A stretch of DNA of 12,374 bases from Desulfosporosinus sp. (GCA_016278585.1 JADQBO010000098.1:1-12374), one strand, 5' to 3'; positions 1 to 6,962 are shown, counted from the stretch's first letter. Numbers and translations: made by a program. Notes: generated by a model not told the origin, from the sequence alone.

Positions 1-118
1 TAACCACTTAGGATTTTTGGAGACTAAGTTTCACATAGCCCCTTCCTATATTGGATCTGCAATTTTCCCAAACGAACAACTACCCCTTAATGGTTAAGTT
101 TACTAAGTTCTAAGTAAG

Positions 119-1189
119 TTATACTCCCCATTTAATCGCTGTTGCCGCCCAGGTATACCCTATGCCAGCTCCCAGCATGATAACTAAATCCCCCTCATGG
201 ATACGGTTTATTTTAAGCCCTTCATAGAGAGAAATGTACGCATCTGCCGATTGTACATGTCCGAAGTCTTTAAGGATATATGTTTGGTTACTATTCATAT
301 CGAGATGCTCTAGTATTTTATCTAGAATGGAGCTTTTCATGAAGATTGGAGCCAAAAACTTGATCTGTTTCCTACTATAACCACTCTCTTCCGCTGCTCC
401 AATGATCACCTTGAAAAAATTATCCATAGTAACTGCATCTAACCGTTCTTTCATCGATAGCGGATCAGCAACGTCTAAACCAAAATAGCCCACCGCGTTT
501 CCATTTGCTTTAGCTGCTTCTGCCTTAAGAAAATCTTTTTCTATTGATGTATTAGTGTGATAGCTGACACTTCCTACCCCATAGACCGCTACGTCTGTCG
601 CAAAACTCCCGTCCGTTATCATTTTCGTCTCTAATAATTGATTTTCACTATAATCCCTTTGCAATAAACAGGCTGCTGCGCCATCACTAAAGTTGAACAT
701 TGCCCTAGCCCGATTATTCCTGAAATCCACTAGGTCCGATTCTCTACTACCCGTTACAAGTAAGACGTTCTTTAGGTTTGGCTGTGTTAGCATCAATGAT
801 TTAGCCACTTGCAAGGCTAGAGGACTTGAAGCACATAGAATACTCAACTGAAACGAAATTGCATGTTTAGCGCCAAGTTTATATTGAATATGAGCAGCAC
901 AATTGTAGAGGTTAAAGTCTCGAAATTCACTTCCATGGTAAATGATCAGTTCAATGTCCTCAGGTTCAAGGATACCTTGGATACAGTTTTTGGCTGCCTT
1001 GACACACATATCAGAAACGTTCTCGTCTGGTAGAGCCTTACGAATGGACCCGATACCAAATTTTTCTCGGATCACATTTTCTGGAATACCGCTTTGTTCA
1101 GCAATCTCCTTACTTGTAATAATCAAGTCTGGATAATATACGCCAATCTTTCTTAACCCAATAGGCACATATGTCTTGCTTTTGGTCAT
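119..1189 (-). CDS. 3-oxoacyl-ACP synthase III (KAS III/FabH)-like protein, atypical active site
   Basis: The protein has the thiolase-fold KAS III layout over 356 residues, a little longer than housekeeping FabH. The nucleophile region is LSILCASSPLALQ with Cys119. An FSDGAAACLL strand follows at about 167-176, and the C-terminal GAGIGYTWAA at 340-349 corresponds to the family's GGGLTWGAA strand. The usual PHQAN histidine is absent: the segment reads APIFMKSS (about 280-287). The usual NYGNTS asparagine region reads DFGHVQSAD (308-316), with His where Asn is expected. So Cys is kept while His and Asn are changed, which suggests a specialised acyl condensation or acyl transfer rather than bulk fatty-acid initiation; that is inference. 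I chose the ATG at 1187-1189 because a GAGGTGG site lies 8 bases before it. A GTG at 1199-1201 would add four residues but sits inside that ribosome binding site. The gene stands alone: rpmF upstream ends in a terminator, and no partner gene is visible in the 118 bases downstream. Confidence 0.82.
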   Translation of the reverse strand: MTKSKTYVPIGLRKIGVYYPDLIITSKEIAEQSGIPENVIREKFGIGSIRKALPDENVSDMCVKAAKNCIQGILEPEDIELIIYHGSEFRDFNLYNCAAHIQYKLGAKHAISFQLSILCASSPLALQVAKSLMLTQPNLKNVLLVTGSRESDLVDFRNNRARAMFNFSDGAAACLLQRDYSENQLLETKMITDGSFATDVAVYGVGSVSYHTNTSIEKDFLKAEAAKANGNAVGYFGLDVADPLSMKERLDAVTMDNFFKVIIGAAEESGYSRKQIKFLAPIFMKSSILDKILEHLDMNSNQTYILKDFGHVQSADAYISLYEGLKINRIHEGDLVIMLGAGIGYTWAATAIKWGV

Positions 1190-1252
1190 CTTTCTTACCA
1201 CCTCTCATGAATTATATTTTCTGAAAGGTTATCTGATTTCTTCATTACTCTA

Positions 1253-1281
1253 ACTATAATAAATTCCTGCTAAGTTGTATA
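1253..1281 (-). promoter_or_regulatory. candidate sigma-A promoter for the KAS III-like gene
   Basis: On the minus strand TATACA and TATAGT are separated by 17 bases, about 60 bases upstream of the chosen ATG. The -35 box is a weak match. A second candidate (TTGCAA, 16 bases, TAAAAT at 1307-1334) lies further upstream and overlaps the inverted repeat at 1315-1338. I cannot tell which is used. Confidence 0.35.
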
Positions 1282-1314
1282 CTTATTAATCTGAAAAGCG
1301 TCCATTATTTTATA

Positions 1315-1338
1315 CCGTTTGCACCCTCTTGCAAACGG
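1315..1338. promoter_or_regulatory. perfect inverted repeat, candidate operator
   Basis: On the plus strand the arms are CCGTTTGCA and TGCAAACGG, a perfect 9-base inverted repeat around a 6-base centre (CCCTCT). It lies between the rpmF terminator and the KAS III-like gene and overlaps the -35 box and spacer of a possible minus-strand promoter (1307-1334). There is no T-run directly after it on either strand, so it does not look like a terminator. Its size and symmetry fit a dimeric repressor site; no regulator gene is present in the window. Confidence 0.45.
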
Positions 1339-1359
1339 GTCAATCCTCCATATAGACAA

Positions 1360-1394
1360 AAACAAAGAGCCCTCTATAAAAGAGCTCTTTGTTT
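1360..1394 (-). terminator. intrinsic terminator after rpmF
   Basis: Read on the minus strand, AAACAAAGAGC pairs with GCTCTTTGTTT (11 perfect pairs). The stem extends inward through several G-U and A-U pairs to a very small loop. TTTTTG follows the stem. It starts about 20 bases beyond the rpmF stop codon and separates rpmF from the KAS III-like gene. Confidence 0.85.
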
Positions 1395-1413
1395 CTTGTA
1401 GTGCCAAACCTTA

Positions 1414-1590
1414 TTAATCAATAGCGATGACTGCCTTGGAATTATAAAACCCACAGCTAGGGCAAATATAATGCGGCATTTTTGGTTTATGGCATTGAGG
1501 GCATTCGATGTGGTTTGGTGCAGTTAGTTTCCACATAGCCCGACGTTTACGAACCCTTGATTTTGATTGTCGATGTTGCGGAACACCCAT
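1414..1590 (-). CDS. rpmF: 50S ribosomal protein L32
   Basis: This 58-residue protein starts MGVPQHRQSKSRVRKRRA, the typical basic L32 N-terminus, and ends in a zinc ribbon. The ribbon cysteines are Cys30 and Cys33 (CPQC) and Cys43 and Cys46 (CPSC), so this is the zinc-binding form of L32. It is a structural component of the large ribosomal subunit. The ATG is preceded by AAAGGGGGTG at good spacing. It lies 32 bases downstream of yceD, the standard bacterial pairing, and is closed by the terminator at 1360-1394. Transcription most likely comes from the promoter at 2159-2187. In many Firmicutes fapR-plsX or other fatty-acid genes follow rpmF; here the terminator ends the unit. Confidence 0.97.
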   Translation of the reverse strand: MGVPQHRQSKSRVRKRRAMWKLTAPNHIECPQCHKPKMPHYICPSCGFYNSKAVIAID

Positions 1591-1622
1591 AATTACACCC
1601 CCTTTATGTTTTCTGAACTTAA

Positions 1623-2132
1623 TCAGTCATTGGATTGCCACTTGGCCAGTGCTGCTAACCGGGGGTCAATTGGACCTTCCCCGCAATTACATGGGGTTAG
1701 TTTTCTATTTGCACCACAGTTTGGGCATAGCCCTTGACACTCTGCTGAACAAATAAACGTCATTGGTAAAGCTAATACAATTTGTTCAAAAATACGATCC
1801 TTTATATCGATCTCATCTTTGTCAAAAAGGAGTGCTGTCTCAAGGAGATCTTCCGTTGCTAACGTCCGGAATGCCCATTCATCTTCGTAGGGAAGATCTA
1901 ATGGATAAACAAACCATTCCAAACAACGACCACACATTGCTTTAAGCTCTGTACGAATCGTTCCCTTTACAAGCATTGCTCTACTAGTGTTGTTTACCTG
2001 AAGTTGCACGTGTACCGGTGCTTGAAATGAGAGGGCTTCTATTCCCAAATCGAAGGTAGAGAAATCCTCCACTAAATCATAATGGACAGTTTTTCCACCA
2101 CTGTAACGAACCTGGGCTACATTCACTATCAT
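1623..2132 (-). CDS. yceD: YceD/DUF177 family protein (YlbN-like)
   Basis: A 169-residue protein of the DUF177/YceD family, which almost always precedes rpmF and has been linked to 23S rRNA or large-subunit accumulation. Visible family features are the CGRCLEWF pair (Cys67, Cys70), the acidic middle section, and the C-terminal cysteine cluster CSAECQGLCPNCG (Cys128, 132, 136, 139) with Cys148 and Cys150, followed by DPRLAALAKW. The eight cysteines could hold zinc; that is inference. The start is the ATG at 2130-2132, with GGGGTGG five bases upstream. An in-frame ATG at 2151-2153 is rejected because the promoter at 2159-2187 would begin transcription at about 2152, leaving no ribosome binding site. 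It forms a two-gene unit with rpmF. Confidence 0.93.
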   Translation of the reverse strand: MIVNVAQVRYSGGKTVHYDLVEDFSTFDLGIEALSFQAPVHVQLQVNNTSRAMLVKGTIRTELKAMCGRCLEWFVYPLDLPYEDEWAFRTLATEDLLETALLFDKDEIDIKDRIFEQIVLALPMTFICSAECQGLCPNCGANRKLTPCNCGEGPIDPRLAALAKWQSND

Positions 2133-2158
2133 AAATACCACCCCAATACACATTCATT

Positions 2159-2187
2159 ATTATAGTTGGCACATTTTTCTTTGTCAA
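2159..2187 (-). promoter_or_regulatory. consensus sigma-A promoter for yceD-rpmF
   Basis: On the minus strand the boxes are TTGACA and TATAAT separated by exactly 17 bases, a full match to the housekeeping consensus. Predicted transcription start is near 2152, about 20 bases before the yceD ATG. Such strength suits a ribosomal protein operon. Confidence 0.88.
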
Positions 2188-2204
2188 GGAAAACTCTTTA
2201 CACC

Positions 2205-2240
2205 CATTAGACCATTCAAGAATTCCACCACAATCTAATG
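2205..2240 (-). terminator. weak hairpin at the end of ackA
   Basis: CATTAGA (2205-2211) and TCTAATG (2234-2240) are perfect inverted arms; on the minus strand further G-U pairs lengthen the stem. It overlaps the ackA stop codon. No clear U-run follows, so it may only be a weak terminator or an mRNA 3' end. Confidence 0.3.
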
Positions 2241-3428
2241 AATTAACTCATGAGTTTCTAAAGCAATCATGAGTTCCTCATTCGTCGGAATTACCAGAAC
2301 CCGACAGCGGGCGTTTGGTTTAGAAACATCGACTTCTTCACTTCTAACCTTGTTTTTCTCTCGATCAAGGTCTACTCCAAGATAATCTAGATTTTTACAA
2401 ATAGCTTCACGCATTTCTGCTGAGTTTTCTCCAACCCCCGCCGTAAAGATAATTGCATCAACGCCGCCCAATACAGCACTATAAGAGCCAATAAATTGCC
2501 TGACATCATGTTCAAAGATATCTAAGGCAAGCCGTGCACGAACATTACCTTGTCCTGCCGCTACTTCAATGTCTCTGAAATCACTGCTTATTCCTGAAAC
2601 CCCTAATGCACCGCATTTTGTATTTAGAAAATCGTTCATCTGATCCACGCTAAAATTCTCCCTGCACATGATGTAGGTGACAATCGCCGGATCCAAAGCA
2701 CCTGAGCGGGTTCCCATCATAAGTCCGTCCAAAGGAGTAAAACCCATGGAAGTTTCAATGGATTTTCCCCCGCGGATTGCAGAAATCGAGGCACCGTTTC
2801 CTAAGTGACAGCTGATGAGCTTTAGGTCACTAAGGGGCCTCTGGAGAAGAACCGCTGCACGTTGACTTACATACTTATGAGATGTCCCATGGAACCCATA
2901 TTTTCGAATCCCATACTTTTTATAATACTCATAGGGTAAACCGTATATATAGCTATCAGGCTGCATGGTTTGATGAAATGCCGTGTCAAACACCGCCACT
3001 TGAGGAACCCCAGGCATCATTTTTTGACAAGCCATAATCCCTGCAATGTTAGGGGGATTATGAAGAGGTGCAAGTTCAATACAATCCTTAAGGGCACTCA
3101 TGACAGCATCATCAATCACCACGGACTTAGCAAATTTCTCTCCCCCGTGAACCACACGATGCCCAACCCCACAGATCTGTTTCAAATCCTTAATGGCCCC
3201 GTATTGAGGAGAAACTAAGGCCTCTAACACGAGTTTTATAGCTACGGTATGATTTGGAATCTCAGCATTAATCACTTCTTTTTCGCCCGATCCAGTGCGA
3301 TGGGTAAGCACGGATCCAGGAAGACCTATCCGTTCTACCAAACCTTTTCCGATAGCATTTTTCGTAGACATATCAATTACCTGATATTTAAGCGAAGAGC
3401 TTCCACAATTAATGACTAGAATCTTCAT
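2235..3428 (-). CDS. ackA: acetate kinase
   Basis: Acetate kinase interconverts acetyl phosphate plus ADP with acetate plus ATP in the cytoplasm, giving substrate-level ATP during fermentation. The 397-residue length is normal. All key residues known from the Methanosarcina enzyme are at the same numbers: Asn7 (NCGSSS), Arg91 (HRVVHGG), His123 (PLHNPPN), Asp148 (FDTAFH), His180 (GFHGTSH), Arg241 (TRSG) and Glu384 (TNEEL). The nucleotide loop SCHLGNGAS and the FTAGVGENS motif are present. AAGGGGT lies about 8 bases before the ATG. The usual partner pta is not adjacent: the gene upstream is a patatin-like lipase. The 151-base gap upstream holds a TATAAT at about 3547-3552 (read on the minus strand) but no good -35 box, so its promoter is unassigned. 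Confidence 0.97.
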   Translation of the reverse strand: MKILVINCGSSSLKYQVIDMSTKNAIGKGLVERIGLPGSVLTHRTGSGEKEVINAEIPNHTVAIKLVLEALVSPQYGAIKDLKQICGVGHRVVHGGEKFAKSVVIDDAVMSALKDCIELAPLHNPPNIAGIMACQKMMPGVPQVAVFDTAFHQTMQPDSYIYGLPYEYYKKYGIRKYGFHGTSHKYVSQRAAVLLQRPLSDLKLISCHLGNGASISAIRGGKSIETSMGFTPLDGLMMGTRSGALDPAIVTYIMCRENFSVDQMNDFLNTKCGALGVSGISSDFRDIEVAAGQGNVRARLALDIFEHDVRQFIGSYSAVLGGVDAIIFTAGVGENSAEMREAICKNLDYLGVDLDREKNKVRSEEVDVSKPNARCRVLVIPTNEELMIALETHELIH

Positions 3429-3579
3429 TTTTAATACCCCTTTGAGTCCAAATAAGTCTATAAATCTTATAAATATTAATACACCATAGTCTTCCCGAAA
3501 AACGTATTTTCCACTTAGTTAAGACGCGACCATTTCTTTCCATACAATTATACATTCATTAAAGAGTGTAGCATAAAAT

Positions 3580-4362
3580 TCAAGGTTTTTTAACCCCTAA
3601 CGTCATTATTCTCCTAATCTCAGAACATTTGGTCAACGCTATTGCTCGTCCAAGTTGGATCCCTTCTTCAGCACGGTCAAATTGAAAGCTCCCGATATGT
3701 CCGATATCTGGTTGTATCAGCAAATCTGCACCATGACAATGTGCACGAAACACTTCATCTTCTAAAATTTCTATGGACTGTAACAAGATATCCATCGCAC
3801 TACTCAGTTTATTCATCAGCCCTTTTTTGACATCCACTGCTAAAACCTTATCTGCACCCATTTCTCGGGCAATATGTACTGGTAAGCGATTTTTAACCGC
3901 ACCGTCAACTAAGAGACGACCCTGATAACGATAAGGCTTGAAAAACCCTGGGATTGAGATACTTGCCCGAACAGCTTGGGCTACACTCCCTTCTCGGAAT
4001 ACCACAAGTTCCCCTGTTTCAATATCAGTTGCTACGATGGCTAACGAGGTTTTAAGATCTGCAAAGGACATATCTTTGGTCAAAAGACGAATCACTTCAA
4101 GGATCCTATCTCCTTTTATTAACCCTCCTTTGGAAACCGCTGGATCCAATATTTTCTTAGCAAACCCTGGGTAGGTCAACAAGCGCTCGATGCGGTAAAG
4201 ATCCGTTCCTGCACACCATAAGGCACCGAAGATTGCCCCTGCACTGCATCCAACCACTACGTCCATGTTTATTTTCTCTTCATCAAGTACTTGGAGAAAT
4301 CCTAGATGGGCAAACCCACGCGCACCCCCAGCACCCAAAACAAGCCCTCTTATTGGAATCAT
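3580..4362 (-). CDS. patatin-like phospholipase/esterase (YlbK-like)
   Basis: A 260-residue patatin-fold hydrolase with a Ser-Asp dyad. The oxyanion loop GAGGARGFAH is at 10-19, the nucleophile elbow GCSAG at 38-42 (Ser40), and the DGA motif at 153-155 (Asp153), preceded by the typical ASISIPGFFKP segment. It probably cleaves acyl esters of lipids; the physiological substrate is unknown. There is no signal peptide, so it is likely cytoplasmic or membrane-associated. In Bacillus subtilis the homologue ylbK lies beside ylbJ, as here, though here the two genes are divergent. The ATG at 4360-4362 is chosen because GGGGAGGG lies 7 bases before it; an in-frame TTG just upstream would add one residue and is less likely. 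Confidence 0.9.
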   Translation of the reverse strand: MIPIRGLVLGAGGARGFAHLGFLQVLDEEKINMDVVVGCSAGAIFGALWCAGTDLYRIERLLTYPGFAKKILDPAVSKGGLIKGDRILEVIRLLTKDMSFADLKTSLAIVATDIETGELVVFREGSVAQAVRASISIPGFFKPYRYQGRLLVDGAVKNRLPVHIAREMGADKVLAVDVKKGLMNKLSSAMDILLQSIEILEDEVFRAHCHGADLLIQPDIGHIGSFQFDRAEEGIQLGRAIALTKCSEIRRIMTLGVKKP

Positions 4363-4433
4363 CAATTTTCCCTCCCCACGACTTCTAGGGCCCGGCGTTC
4401 TTCCATATAAATTATGAAGGAAGGTGTGTTTTG

Positions 4434-5597
4434 ATGTCCTACGTTGCCCGTGTCCTCGCCTTAAGTCTCCTTGCCCTTGGTATGTTTATCTATCCTCAGG
4501 AAGTTCTTAGCTCTGCAGGTGGAGGTTTAACCTTATGGTGGCGTTTTGTCCTACCTGCCTTACTTCCCTTTTTTATTCTTTCTGAACTCCTAATGGCCTC
4601 GGGATTTGTTCATTTTCTCGGTGTTCTTTTGGAATCGTTCATGCGTCCAGTTTTTCGTCTTCCCGGCCAAGCAGCCTTTGTTGTGGCCATGGGCTATACT
4701 TCAGGATTTCCTATGGGAGCGGTACTAACTGCTCGGCTGCGCAAGGACGGAGAAATAACCCGCGAGGAAGGGGAGCGTCTCTTAGCCTTTACTAATAACC
4801 CCAGCCCCGGATTTATGTTCGGCGCTGTGGCCTCTGGTATGCTGGGAAAACCATCCCTAGGAATAGTCTTAGCGGGCTCTGTCTACCTCGCTAACTTAAT
4901 CGTTGGATTCCTCTTCCGATTCTACCGGGTAACCCCTCGACCCCCTCGACCCCCTCGAAGTTCCTCTTTCCCTTCATTAAAAAGGGCCTGGCAGGAAATG
5001 AAGAGTGCTCAGAACAAAGATAACCGTACGCTTGGTCAAGTTCTGGGAGATGCCGTCAAACAAAGCACAAATACAGTACTTATGGTCGCTGGTTTTATGG
5101 CCTTCTTTTCGGTCATTCTTCGGCTATTAAATCTTTGGAACGTTACACTATTTTTGGCAACCCTTAGTCATAGTATTATCCAGAAAATCCAGATTTCTAC
5201 GTTTCAAGCGTTCTTTAATGGTCTTTTTGAAATGACTCTGGGTTGTCAGCAGGCAATCCATGCCCTTTTTTTACTCGATCAACAAGTAGCCCTTCTCGCT
5301 CTGCTCATGGGCTGGGGCGGACTTTCAGTCTTCGCGCAAGTCGCTGGATTAATTAGCAGTACTGATTTGCGTTTCTCCTCGTTTGTGATAGCAAGAGCAC
5401 TTCATGCACTTATTGCACTTGGCCTAAGTCAGCTCTTCCTTTTAGTTGCAAAGGTGCCCATCTCAACCCCTCCTGTTCATTTCCCTCCGGATGGATCCGT
5501 TCTTTTCTGGAATACTTGGCAATTAAGTTCCCTAGTATTTATCGGGAGTATGTCTATACTCGCCGTGCTCACCTTGATCAGAGTTCGTAGTTCATAG
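4434..5597 (+). CDS. ylbJ: sporulation integral membrane protein YlbJ
   Basis: A 387-residue polytopic membrane protein. Hydrophobic segments occur at about 5-20, 33-58, 78-100, 125-163, 212-235 and several further on to the C-terminus. Family hallmarks are the gate-like GYTSGFPMGA (88-97) and FTNNPSPGFMFGAV (119-132). YlbJ is known from Bacillus as a mother-cell sporulation protein needed for resistant spores, with nucleoside-gate-like sequence; what it transports is unknown. The ATG at 4434 follows AAGGAAGGTG at 7 bases; an in-frame TTG one codon upstream is less likely. A cytosolic loop at about 168-175 is a PRPPRPPR repeat encoded by a 9-base tandem repeat. The gene runs opposite to its neighbours. 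Its 3' end faces the coiled-coil gene across a shared hairpin. The 71-base upstream gap has CATATAAAT resembling a sporulation -10 box, without a convincing -35. Confidence 0.92.
   Translation: MSYVARVLALSLLALGMFIYPQEVLSSAGGGLTLWWRFVLPALLPFFILSELLMASGFVHFLGVLLESFMRPVFRLPGQAAFVVAMGYTSGFPMGAVLTARLRKDGEITREEGERLLAFTNNPSPGFMFGAVASGMLGKPSLGIVLAGSVYLANLIVGFLFRFYRVTPRPPRPPRSSSFPSLKRAWQEMKSAQNKDNRTLGQVLGDAVKQSTNTVLMVAGFMAFFSVILRLLNLWNVTLFLATLSHSIIQKIQISTFQAFFNGLFEMTLGCQQAIHALFLLDQQVALLALLMGWGGLSVFAQVAGLISSTDLRFSSFVIARALHALIALGLSQLFLLVAKVPISTPPVHFPPDGSVLFWNTWQLSSLVFIGSMSILAVLTLIRVRSS
4932..4958 (+). repeat. 9-base tandem repeat, three copies, inside ylbJ
   Basis: The unit CCCCCTCGA occurs three times in tandem; the first copy has one change (ACCCCTCGA). 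Because 9 is a multiple of 3 the frame is kept and the repeat codes for Pro-Pro-Arg units in a loop between membrane segments. Confidence 0.85.
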
Positions 5598-5632
5598 CTG
5601 CTCATTGCAAACGAGTTCCCTATATTTAAGAA

Positions 5633-5659
5633 AGAAGAGTGAGATTTACTCACTCTTCT
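5633..5659. terminator. bidirectional hairpin between ylbJ and the coiled-coil gene
   Basis: AGAAGAGTGAG and CTCACTCTTCT form 11 perfect pairs around a 5-base loop. On the minus strand the stem is followed by TTCTTTCTTAAATAT, and on the plus strand by the weaker CATTTTCAG. The hairpin contains the last codons and the stop codon of the minus-strand gene, and it begins 35 bases after the ylbJ stop. Confidence 0.7.
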
Positions 5660-6134
5660 CATTTTCAGACTTTCGATCTTCTTTAGCTAATTCTTTTAAT
5701 TCCTCTCGATTTTTACGCAAAGACTGAAGGGTCTCAAACAAGCTTTTTTCTACATGCTGAAGCATTTCATCAGCATATTGAACTGCCCCAGACTTTACTT
5801 CACGCGCAAATGTTTGGGCTTGTTGAGCAATATCTTCTCCATACTCTTGAGCTTGCTTGACTACTTCATTTTCTAGTGCCGCCTTATCAATATAAGTTTT
5901 ACCTTGCTCAAGGAGTTTCTGGGCTTCCGCTTGTGCTTCATCTAAAATACGTTGACGTTCTTTTAAAACCCATTTAGCATTCGTGATTTCTTCAGGCAAG
6001 GACGCTCTCAAACGATCTAGTAATTCAAAGATTACAGCGTCATCCACTAAAACTTTTCCTGTCATCGGAATCTTAGTTCCATGATCTACAATTTCTTCTA
6101 CTTCATTGATTAAACTCTGAATATCGCTTTCCAT
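5646..6134 (-). CDS. coiled-coil protein of unknown function (ATP synthase subunit B-like helix)
   Basis: A 162-residue, highly charged, nearly all-helical protein. An N-terminal section of about 60 residues (ending near LLDRLRASLPEEI) is followed by a long coiled coil rich in Ala, Gln, Glu and Lys at about 65-155. Similar proteins are often labelled ATPase or ATP synthase B-like because of the helix, but there is no Walker motif and no membrane anchor, so no enzymatic role is supported. A DivIVA-like or scaffold role is possible but unproven. GAGAGG lies 6 bases before the ATG. It starts 17 bases after the rsmD stop, so the two are probably co-transcribed. In Bacillus subtilis the gene after rsmD (ylbH) is coaD; here this gene holds that position. 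Confidence 0.8.
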   Translation of the reverse strand: MESDIQSLINEVEEIVDHGTKIPMTGKVLVDDAVIFELLDRLRASLPEEITNAKWVLKERQRILDEAQAEAQKLLEQGKTYIDKAALENEVVKQAQEYGEDIAQQAQTFAREVKSGAVQYADEMLQHVEKSLFETLQSLRKNREELKELAKEDRKSENEKSE

Positions 6135-6151
6135 TTATATCCTCTCCCTCG

Positions 6152-6703
6152 TCATACATCCATTCTCTGTAGATACCAAATTTTTGTATCCCCATATTCC
6201 CCTGTTTTACGAATTTCAAAGGGATAAAGATCGCCGGGTAGTTCTTCGTCTTTAGCAGTCTCAGCAACGATTACACCCTCTGGCGCTAAAAAAGTGTATT
6301 GCTTTAAGGCTCGAAGGACCTTTAAAATTAGTTCCTGATGATAAGGGGGATCCAAAAAGATAAGGTTGAAAACTTCATCAGGGTATCTATGTATAAACTT
6401 AAAAGCATCCATCAATAGAAGTTTAGACTTTTGGCTAACTCCAAGCTGTTCAAGATTTTTTCGGATAATCTGATATGCATCATAATTCTTCTCAACCAAG
6501 ACTGCTTCACAGGAACCTCGGGAAAGTGCTTCGATTGCCAAGTTTCCCGTCCCAGCGAAAAGGTCTAATACGCGAGAATTTAAGACCTTATCTCCCAAAA
6601 CATTAAAAATTGCACCCTTCACTTTATCAGAGGTCGGGCGTGTATGTATCCCTTCGACTGCCTTAAGTTGACGGCCACGCATATCACCTGCAATAATTCG
6701 CAT
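6152..6703 (-). CDS. rsmD: 16S rRNA (guanine(966)-N2)-methyltransferase RsmD
   Basis: A 183-residue class I methyltransferase of normal length that methylates guanine 966 of 16S rRNA, using S-adenosylmethionine. The N-terminus MRIIAGDMRGRQL and THTRPTSDK-type segment (IHTRPTSDKVKGAIFNVL, 19-36) are diagnostic. The SAM-binding motif is LDLFAGTGNLAIEALSRG at 46-63, and the catalytic DPPY is at 118-121. GGAGGG lies just before the ATG. It is the first gene of a minus-strand unit with the coiled-coil gene 17 bases on. An extended -10 promoter sits directly upstream at 6723-6731. Confidence 0.96.
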   Translation of the reverse strand: MRIIAGDMRGRQLKAVEGIHTRPTSDKVKGAIFNVLGDKVLNSRVLDLFAGTGNLAIEALSRGSCEAVLVEKNYDAYQIIRKNLEQLGVSQKSKLLLMDAFKFIHRYPDEVFNLIFLDPPYHQELILKVLRALKQYTFLAPEGVIVAETAKDEELPGDLYPFEIRKTGEYGDTKIWYLQRMDV

Positions 6704-6722
6704 AAACCCTCCACATTATTAC

Positions 6723-6731
6723 ATTATAGCA
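6723..6731 (-). promoter_or_regulatory. extended -10 promoter for rsmD
   Basis: On the minus strand TGCTATAAT combines a TGn extension with a perfect -10 hexamer. No good -35 is present, which extended -10 promoters tolerate. The start would be near 6716, giving a very short leader that still holds the ribosome binding site. A second TGn-TATACT element lies at about 6783-6791 on the same strand. Confidence 0.5.
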
Positions 6732-6819
6732 GAGCTTTAATGATTTATCATCAGCGCACGATTCCTTCTTTAAATTAATCATAGTATACCACAAAATCAC
6801 CTAATTCCCGTATATCGTT

Positions 6820-6849
6820 GTATACCGTTTGAGTTATTGTCATATACTA
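6820..6849 (+). promoter_or_regulatory. candidate forespore-type promoter upstream of gpr
   Basis: GTATA (6820-6824) and CATATACTA (6841-6849) resemble the -35 (GNATA) and -10 (CATNNTA-like) boxes of sigma-F/sigma-G promoters, which transcribe gpr in Bacillus. Spacing is about 16-18 bases depending on which register of the -10 is taken, and the -10 match is imperfect. Transcripts from it would meet the terminator at 6926-6962 before gpr. Confidence 0.35.
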
Positions 6850-6925
6850 GACTTGGCAACTGATGATTCAAATGTCATCAAAAAGCCCTTCCCCCATCCA
6901 GCTCTTCCTTCGTTTTTTCCTCTGT

Positions 6926-6962
6926 TCACTGGGAGCTTTTAAAAGCCCCAGTGACTTTTTTA
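6926..6962 (+). terminator. intrinsic terminator in the gpr leader
   Basis: TCACTGGG and CCCAGTGA form eight perfect pairs; after one bulged A the stem continues with GCTT/AAGC to a four-base loop. CTTTTTT follows directly. The T-run is only on the plus-strand side, so it acts on rightward transcripts. No plus-strand gene lies between ylbJ (ending 5597) and this site. It therefore ends an unannotated short transcript or serves as an attenuator for gpr, whose start codon is 44 bases further on. Confidence 0.8.

Noticed and set aside
1508..1756. An 82-codon plus-strand ORF
   Set aside because: It is antisense across rpmF and the end of yceD, both clearly coding on the other strand.
2133..2153. 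An upstream in-frame ATG for yceD adding seven residues
   Set aside because: It coincides with the predicted transcription start and has no ribosome binding site, while the ATG at 2132 has GGGGTGG at 5 bases.
5646..6134. Reading the coiled-coil protein as an F-type ATP synthase subunit B
   Set aside because: It has no N-terminal membrane anchor and no atp genes nearby; the resemblance is generic charged helix.
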